From Hyphomicrobiales bacterium (GTDB lineage Bacteria; Pseudomonadota; Alphaproteobacteria; Rhizobiales; GCA-2746425): 20,351 nucleotides of DNA. Location of the stretch: assembly GCA_002746425.1 (NCBI GenBank), contig NVXB01000003.1:76877-97227 (forward strand), given 5' to 3'. Below the pieces are notes generated by a model. That model was not told the DNA's origin, ran no database searches, and saw only the letters and a list, made by a program, of their open reading frames with translations. Each line of letters starts with the position of its first letter. The stretch's first letter is position 1. Of this stretch, positions 15,855-20,351 are shown piece by piece. Position numbers and translations under genes: made by a program.

Positions 15855-16062
15855 CTACTGCATGCTCATAACCTTGAAATACTCAACCACCCCTTGGCTA
15901 ATCTGGATGGGAATTGAAAGTTTCTTTGGCGTTTTTGGGGTGCAGCGTCTTTGGAAACACCGCCAAAACCTCTTCAGGCAATGAACTCGCAGGCTTCGAC
16001 CGTTTGAACATTTCTTCTGTCCATTCGGGATTATCCTTGTCAGTTTTGATCATAGCTTTCAT
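15855..16062 (-). pseudogene. BrnA-like antitoxin remnant (COG3514/DUF4415), frameshifted
   Basis: On the minus strand from ATG 16062 (or 16053) the frame reads MKAMIKTDKDNPEWTEEMFK and then RSKPASSLPEEVLAVFPKT, matching the N-terminal half of BrnA/COG3514 antitoxins (TDxDNPEWTEExFxRAKP). It then loses the pattern and stops at 15898. One frame over, the same DNA continues as PKTPKKLSIPIQISQGVVEY followed by FKVMSMQ and a stop at 15855-15857, resembling the start of the ribbon-helix-helix part (IRLxPEVVEYFK) but ending before the usual GxGWQTRIN. This suggests a frameshift and a C-terminal truncation. The frame is also open upstream to 16107. No BrnT toxin gene is visible beside it. The family match is from memory of the consensus and was not searched. 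Confidence 0.6.
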
Positions 16063-16257
16063 CTCACCCTTGGGAAATGCGGTGCATATTTTCTTCCGCG
16101 CATCATATCAATAATTGTGGTCATATTTGGCGCTCACTTGTTTGCCCAACCCAACCACCCTTCGCCCCACACAAAACGCATAGCTGCTAGTCCATCTCCG
16201 GCAATTGACCTATCGTCACACCAGTGAGATACCCCGCGCCTTCTATAGGAGATATTT

Positions 16258-16992
16258 ATGACACTTCTTGTTGTTGGGGCCTCGGGCGCAACAGGCCATT
16301 TGTTGGTGCAGCAATTGCTGGAACGGGGCGAACATGTGCGCATGATTGTGCGTGCCACCGCAAGGCTGCCCAAAAACATCAAAAACCACGCAAATGCTGA
16401 GATTATCACTGCCAGCTTGCTGGATTTGAGCGATGAGGATTTGGCAAAGCATGTGGCTGGGTGCAGCGCTGTTGCTTCTTGCCTCGGGCATAATTTGAGT
16501 TTTAAAGGCATTTTTGGCCAGCCGCGCAGATTGGTTAGCGATGCCACGCGCCGCCTATGCGCGGCCATTAAGGCCAATAACCCACAAACGCCGGTTAAAT
16601 TCGTGCTGATGAACAGCAGCGGTGTGCATCAGGAAAATGTCGATGCGCCCATCTGGTTTGCTCAGTCGCTCGTTATTGGTTTGCTGCGTGCGCTCGTGCC
16701 GCCGCATGTCGATAATGAAATGGCAGCAGCGGTTTTGCGCAGCGACATCGGCCAAAATGACCCGGACATTGAGTGGGCCATTGTGCGCCCGGATGCCTTG
16801 ATTGATGCCGATGAGACATCACCGCGCATGCTACACCCCAGCCCTGTACGCAGCGCGATTTTTAACGCCGGTAAAACCAGCCGGATAAATGTTGCGGCCT
16901 TTATGGCCGATCTGATGGGCGACAAAGCCCTGTGGGACATTTGGAAAGGCCAAATGCCGATGATCTATAATACCGATTCCTTGCAGGACTAA
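16258..16992 (+). CDS. NAD(P)-binding atypical SDR-family oxidoreductase (NAD(P)H-binding domain)
   Basis: The 244-residue protein has a Rossmann start MTLLVVGASGATG (GxxGxxG, residues 7-13) followed by LLVQQLLERGEHVRMIVR, where Arg residues after the second strand suggest NADP(H) preference. Further typical elements are LLDLSDEDLAKHVAGCSAVASCLGH (fourth strand) and KFVLMNSSGVHQENVD, lacking the classical YxxxK, then IEWAIVRPDAL. This fits the atypical SDR/NmrA-like group that includes flavin-reductase-like and quinone-oxidoreductase-like proteins; the substrate is unknown. The ATG at 16258 has TAGGAGA 6 nt upstream. It is monocistronic, and its stop shares 4 nt with the stop of the convergent DDAH-like gene. 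Confidence 0.82.
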   Translation: MTLLVVGASGATGHLLVQQLLERGEHVRMIVRATARLPKNIKNHANAEIITASLLDLSDEDLAKHVAGCSAVASCLGHNLSFKGIFGQPRRLVSDATRRLCAAIKANNPQTPVKFVLMNSSGVHQENVDAPIWFAQSLVIGLLRALVPPHVDNEMAAAVLRSDIGQNDPDIEWAIVRPDALIDADETSPRMLHPSPVRSAIFNAGKTSRINVAAFMADLMGDKALWDIWKGQMPMIYNTDSLQD

Positions 16993-17813
16993 GAATTGGC
17001 CTGCATGACGGGCGGCGAAAAGCGCAGGGACAGGCAGGACATGCCGCCGTCAATTTTCGCCGTTTCTGTGTTGCCCACCTGCCTTACATCATAGCCCGCC
17101 TTGGCCAAAATCTGTGCAGTTTTGGGAAAGCCAGCGGGCATCAGCACCAATTGGTTGAAGCGAATGGCGTTGGCCGCCGCTTCCTCTCCCGGTGCCGTGT
17201 GGATGATTTTGTAGCCCGCAAAACAGCCGCTATCGGCCAAGCGCTTTGTGGCCAAAATGGTGTTTTCATCCAATAGCGAACAATCGGTTTTGAAATGCAG
17301 CACGCCGGGCGGGGTTATCACCTCGCGCACTTTGTAGCCCCATGGCGCAACGATATCGCGCAGCGCCTCTATGCCAACCGCGTTGGTGCGCGCCGAGCGA
17401 CCCACTAATATCTCGCGCTCGGTTGTTAAAATATCGCCGCCCTCAATGGTGGCCAGTGCTTCTGAAACAGGTGCTTCAATAATTGGCAAGTTTTTGTAAA
17501 ACTGTTCCAATACGGGCTTCATCAACGTCGCTTCGCCAAGGCGGGAGGGCGCGCCGGGCCGCATGATGATCGCGCCTTGCGGCAGGCAAAGCGCAGCATC
17601 CTCGACGAAAACCGAATCCGGGTAATCTTCTAGCGCTGGCAGCGAGGTGACTTTTGCGCCGGTGGATTCCAGCAAATTCTTGTAATGCGCATGGTCCTTG
17701 GCGAATTGCGCGATATCAGGCGTGCCGGTGTCTTTGGCGCGCAAACCATGGGTAATGCTGTTGCTGGGCGCACGCATAATCGCATGGGTAAAACTGTAGG
17801 ATCGTGCGCTCAT
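16989..17813 (-). CDS. dimethylarginine dimethylaminohydrolase-like amidinohydrolase
   Basis: The 274-residue protein belongs to the guanidino-group-modifying pentein superfamily. It resembles bacterial DDAH, which hydrolyses methylated arginines to citrulline and a methylamine. The expected catalytic set is present: DSVFVED (Asp66, Asp72), EGGD (Glu125-Asp128), His173 in VLHFKTDCS, and nucleophile Cys260 in GGMSCLSLRF near the C-terminus. The opening FTHAIMRAPSNSI is also typical. The ATG at 17813 is preferred over an in-frame TTG at 17828 because GAGGAAA lies directly upstream of the ATG. Ornithine or arginine as substrate cannot be excluded from sequence alone. It is divergent from the ATPase gene, with less than 100 bp between starts. 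Confidence 0.85.
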   Translation of the reverse strand: MSARSYSFTHAIMRAPSNSITHGLRAKDTGTPDIAQFAKDHAHYKNLLESTGAKVTSLPALEDYPDSVFVEDAALCLPQGAIIMRPGAPSRLGEATLMKPVLEQFYKNLPIIEAPVSEALATIEGGDILTTEREILVGRSARTNAVGIEALRDIVAPWGYKVREVITPPGVLHFKTDCSLLDENTILATKRLADSGCFAGYKIIHTAPGEEAAANAIRFNQLVLMPAGFPKTAQILAKAGYDVRQVGNTETAKIDGGMSCLSLRFSPPVMQANS

Positions 17814-17886
17814 GATTTCCTCGTACAAAGCTGGCGTCGAATCTGTTTATATGCAGGAGTAAAATAGTCAAAATTTTTCATGATGT

Positions 17887-19074
17887 GTGGGGCAAATAGG
17901 GCCGGTGCAGAATTCCAAAATACTGACATTGGCCATTTCGGGCTATCGCTCGATCCGCGATTTGGTGTTGCCGCTGGACCAGCTAACCGTCATCACCGGG
18001 GCCAATGGCAGCGGCAAATCCAGCCTCTACCGCGCCATCCGCTTGCTGGCAGATGTGGCGCAGGGGCGCGCCATTTCCGGGCTGGCGCATGAGGGCGGCT
18101 TGCAATCCACGCTGTGGGCCGGGCCGGAAAAAGTATCGCGCGCCATGAGGGCTGGCGACGTGCCCGTGCAAGGCAGCGTGCGGCGCGACACGATTGCGTT
18201 AAAACTGGGTTTTGCCTCTGAAGATTATGGCTATGCGATTGATCTTGGGCTGCCGGTTAGCTCGGGCGCGTCGCTGTTTAATCTCGACCCGGAAATTAAG
18301 ACCGAGGTGCTTTGGGTGGGCGAGTATCTTAAACGCTCCAACGAGCTGGCGCGGCGCAGTGGTGGGGGTGTGCAACTGCTTGACGAAAGCGGGCGGCGGC
18401 GGATGGTGATGCACGATATTGCCAGCTATGACAGCATGATGACGCATGTGGCTGAGCCGGGCGATGCCGCCGAGCTGTTAGCGCTGCGTGAGCGGATGCG
18501 GGGCTGGCGGTTTTACGATCAGTTTCGCACCGATAAAGATGCCCCTGCCCGCCAACCACAAATCGGCACCCGCACGCCTGTATTGGATGCAAATGGCGCG
18601 AATTTCGCTGCCGCTGTTCAAACAATTCGCGAAATAGGCGATATTTCGGGACTTCACACCGCCATAGATGAAGCCTTCACGAAGTCACAAATCGAGGTTG
18701 TGGCGCGTGATGGATTGTTCGAAGTTGTCATGCGCCAGCACGGTTTATTGCGCCCGTTGCGCACGGCAGAATTGTCTGATGGAACGCTGCGTTATCTGCT
18801 TTTGGTCACCGCATTGCTAAGCCCGCGCCCGCCATCACTTTTGGTGCTGAATGAGCCGGAAAACAGTTTACATCCCAATCTGTTAGCGCCTTTGGCACGG
18901 TTAATTGCCAAGGCTGCACAAACATCGCAAATATTGGTGGTATCGCATGCCGCATCTCTGGTCGAAGCGTTGGAAGAAAGCACCCAGTGCCTGCGCTATG
19001 ATCTGGTCAAAGAGCTGGGTGAAACACGCGTCGATGGCGCAGAACAAGTGCCGTGGAAATGGCCAAAACGCTAA
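17887..19074 (+). CDS. AAA-family ATPase of the COG4637 type (SMC/RecF-like)
   Basis: The up-to-395-residue ATPase has N-terminal ISGYRSIRDLVLPLDQLTVI, then Walker A GANGSGKSS (38-46). A central region follows (about 150-260), then the ABC-like signature ELSDGTLRYL (about 295-304), Walker B LLVLNEPENSLHP (about 318-330) and the switch His in VVSHAASLV. The order Walker A, insert, signature, Walker B is that of stand-alone SMC/RecF-like 'predicted ATPase' proteins, whose role is unknown. Walker B has Asn where most families have Asp (LNEPE); I recall this as common in this group. Start: GTG 17887 or GTG 17905 (MQNSKILTL); the second better matches the family N-terminus. It is not paired with a nuclease or reverse transcriptase, so there is no evidence of a defence system. 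Confidence 0.8.
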   Translation: MGQIGPVQNSKILTLAISGYRSIRDLVLPLDQLTVITGANGSGKSSLYRAIRLLADVAQGRAISGLAHEGGLQSTLWAGPEKVSRAMRAGDVPVQGSVRRDTIALKLGFASEDYGYAIDLGLPVSSGASLFNLDPEIKTEVLWVGEYLKRSNELARRSGGGVQLLDESGRRRMVMHDIASYDSMMTHVAEPGDAAELLALRERMRGWRFYDQFRTDKDAPARQPQIGTRTPVLDANGANFAAAVQTIREIGDISGLHTAIDEAFTKSQIEVVARDGLFEVVMRQHGLLRPLRTAELSDGTLRYLLLVTALLSPRPPSLLVLNEPENSLHPNLLAPLARLIAKAAQTSQILVVSHAASLVEALEESTQCLRYDLVKELGETRVDGAEQVPWKWPKR

Positions 19075-19115
19075 GTTTTTAGTAGTTTTTTACCCCTATT
19101 GAGGAGATATAAAAA

Positions 19116-19586
19116 ATGCTGTTACATGGCTCATGTCATTGCCAAGCCGTGCGTTTTACTGTCGAAGCGCCGCACCCCTATCCCTATAATTTATGCTATT
19201 GCACCATTTGCCGCAAAACCGCTGGCGCAGGCGGCTATGCCATCAACATTGGTGCTGAAAATGCGACCTTAAAAATTGAGGGCAAAGACAATATCGGCAG
19301 CTATCAGGCCCGCCTCGAAAACGGAGAACTAAGCCCCGCGGAACGAAAATTCTGCAACGTGTGCGCTACAGCCCTATGGGTCTGGGACCCCCGCTGGCCA
19401 GAGCTATTGCACCCGCATGCTTCCGCCATCGATACCGAGCTGCCAACACCGCCAGAAAAGACGCATTTGATGCTGTCTGCCAAGGCCCCATGGGTGCAGC
19501 CATGTGTGGGCGCGCGGGACAAGGAATTTGAGCAATACCCCGATGAAAGCATCGCTGCGTGGCACGAAAGGCTGGGGCTTGGCTAA
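19116..19586 (+). CDS. GFA-family (glutathione-dependent formaldehyde-activating enzyme/CENP-V) zinc protein
   Basis: This 156-residue protein carries the GFA domain Cys pattern: GSCHC (Cys7, Cys9), CYCTIC (Cys27, Cys29, Cys32) and FCNVC (Cys80, Cys83), which binds two structural zinc ions. The rest follows the compact beta fold, with RKTAGAGGYAINI after the second cluster. In the founding member the domain speeds formation of S-hydroxymethylglutathione; most bacterial relatives have no tested substrate, so formaldehyde metabolism is not implied. The ATG at 19116 has GAGGAGA 9 nt upstream, a strong ribosome binding site. It follows the ATPase gene by 41 bp on the same strand and is convergent, with a 6-bp gap, to the next gene. 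Confidence 0.88.
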   Translation: MLLHGSCHCQAVRFTVEAPHPYPYNLCYCTICRKTAGAGGYAINIGAENATLKIEGKDNIGSYQARLENGELSPAERKFCNVCATALWVWDPRWPELLHPHASAIDTELPTPPEKTHLMLSAKAPWVQPCVGARDKEFEQYPDESIAAWHERLGLG

Positions 19587-19592
19587 GCTTTA

Positions 19593-20351
19593 TTACGGAA
19601 AGACGGGCAATTCCATGGCAGGGCAAAACAGCTTTGTGATTTCTGTTTTTTCATCCAATGCTAGAATTTTAGTGAATGAATTGAAGCGCTTAATCTCACC
19701 TTCCACATCAAACAGCTCGCTGATAAACATCGCGGTTTTCGCTTGATCGCCCTTGCCCTTCAACATCTTGTTGCCAATGGCATCCATGCCTGCTTGCACC
19801 GAACCCAGGCTGCTCACAAGACTGCCGATGAAGGCCCGCATCATTGTGGTGCGGGAAAGAGCCGCTCGAACCAGCTCACTGGACGCATCTTTTGGCGCAA
19901 GTAAATCAGCGATTAAAAGTGTGCCATTTTTCGTGAAAACTGCTTCTTTTGCCAGTACCTGATCAGCAAATTTGGCAAGTTTCAAGAGCGCCAAAATCTT
20001 CGTTTCACGCTCATTTGAATTCATTGATGATAGCGCTTTATGAGCACCGCTCAACATGCATGTCCCATAGCGAGCAGCGGAGATATTAAGCATTTCAATG
20101 AGTGTCCGAAGCGCTGAAAAATCGCCCTCAGAAAACCGCAAATAAGCGCGTAATTCATTGTTACGCATCATGGTCGCGGTTTCGCCATCGATATTGAACT
20201 CATATTCGCAACATTCGGCCATAAAAGCGTTCGGACGGAAGTACATCCGGTCTTCCCCAGCCCGATCAATCAAGCTGTTCACAGCCTGGTAATTCGAGAC
20301 AATCAACGCATTATCGTCAAGTTCAAAATCACCAGTAAACTGCACAGAATC
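19593..20351 (-). CDS. protein of unknown function, N-terminus cut by right edge
   Basis: The frame is open from the right edge to a TAA at 19593-19595, giving at least 252 residues. A GTG at 20345 (MQFTGDFELDDNALIVSNYQ) is the first possible start seen, but the frame stays open beyond it and no ribosome binding site is visible, so the true start probably lies outside. The protein is soluble, mixed alpha/beta at first (FNIDGETATMMRNNELRAYL) and mainly helical after residue 90 (NERETKILALLKLAKFADQV, later LVRAALSRTTMMRAFIGSLV). There are no membrane segments, signal peptide or metal-binding clusters. I do not recognise the family. Confidence 0.6.
   Translation of the reverse strand, partial: DSVQFTGDFELDDNALIVSNYQAVNSLIDRAGEDRMYFRPNAFMAECCEYEFNIDGETATMMRNNELRAYLRFSEGDFSALRTLIEMLNISAARYGTCMLSGAHKALSSMNSNERETKILALLKLAKFADQVLAKEAVFTKNGTLLIADLLAPKDASSELVRAALSRTTMMRAFIGSLVSSLGSVQAGMDAIGNKMLKGKGDQAKTAMFISELFDVEGEIKRFNSFTKILALDEKTEITKLFCPAMELPVFP

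Noticed and set aside
15793..15984. 63-residue plus-strand frame with hydrophobic stretches after the nuclease-like gene
   Set aside because: It starts only at TTG without a ribosome site and lies antisense to the BrnA-like remnant, whose protein motif is the stronger signal.
16134..16577. 147-residue minus-strand frame overlapping the oxidoreductase start
   Set aside because: It is antisense to a clear Rossmann-fold gene with a good ribosome site, and its composition is not protein-like.
17887..19586. ATPase plus GFA gene as a two-gene defence unit
   Set aside because: The GFA protein has its own strong ribosome site and a metabolic zinc-protein fold, and COG4637-type ATPases occur alone. 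Nothing here points to joint function.

Overview
The window looks like chromosomal DNA of an alphaproteobacterium, probably close to Hyphomicrobiales/Rhizobiales. The grounds are the split glycyl-tRNA synthetase (glyQ-glyS), aconitase A divergent from the cytochrome c maturation genes ccmA-ccmB, a DDAH-type amidinohydrolase, and the 'CGGACTTGATCCG' and 'ATACCAAGA...TCTTGGTAT' inverted-repeat elements common in this class. This placement is inference from gene content; no rRNA or tRNA gene is present.

Layout. Bases 1-5956 hold housekeeping genes: the 3' end of a MarR-type regulator (+), then on the minus strand a polysaccharide flippase, an Ala-rich membrane-anchored coiled-coil protein with its own terminator, and the overlapping glyQ-glyS operon. 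Bases 5957-10088 are gene-poor. They hold two diverged paralogous six-helix membrane proteins of unknown function, each inside a duplicated block of about 1.73 kb (inverted-repeat element, hairpin, gene, promoter, second inverted-repeat element). A threefold tandem array of about 290-bp units follows. The DNA upstream of the two paralogs is much better conserved than their proteins and includes an invariant 23-bp imperfect palindrome just before both start codons.

Bases 10089-14351 carry acnA (-) and the divergent ccmA-ccmB (+), which make the ATPase and a membrane subunit of the CcmABCD machinery for cytochrome c maturation. The usual next gene, ccmC, is absent. In its place is an AT-rich island (14352-16257) with a PD-(D/E)XK-type nuclease-like gene and a frameshifted remnant of a BrnA-like antitoxin.

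Bases 16258-20351 hold single-gene units: an NAD(P)-binding oxidoreductase, a dimethylargininase-like hydrolase (convergent, sharing 4 nt), a COG4637-type ATPase, a GFA-family zinc protein, and an unrecognised gene cut by the right edge.

The main candidates for something new are the duplicated membrane-protein module with its conserved upstream DNA, and the lone PD-(D/E)XK gene in the ccm locus. No complete multi-gene defence system or CRISPR array is visible.
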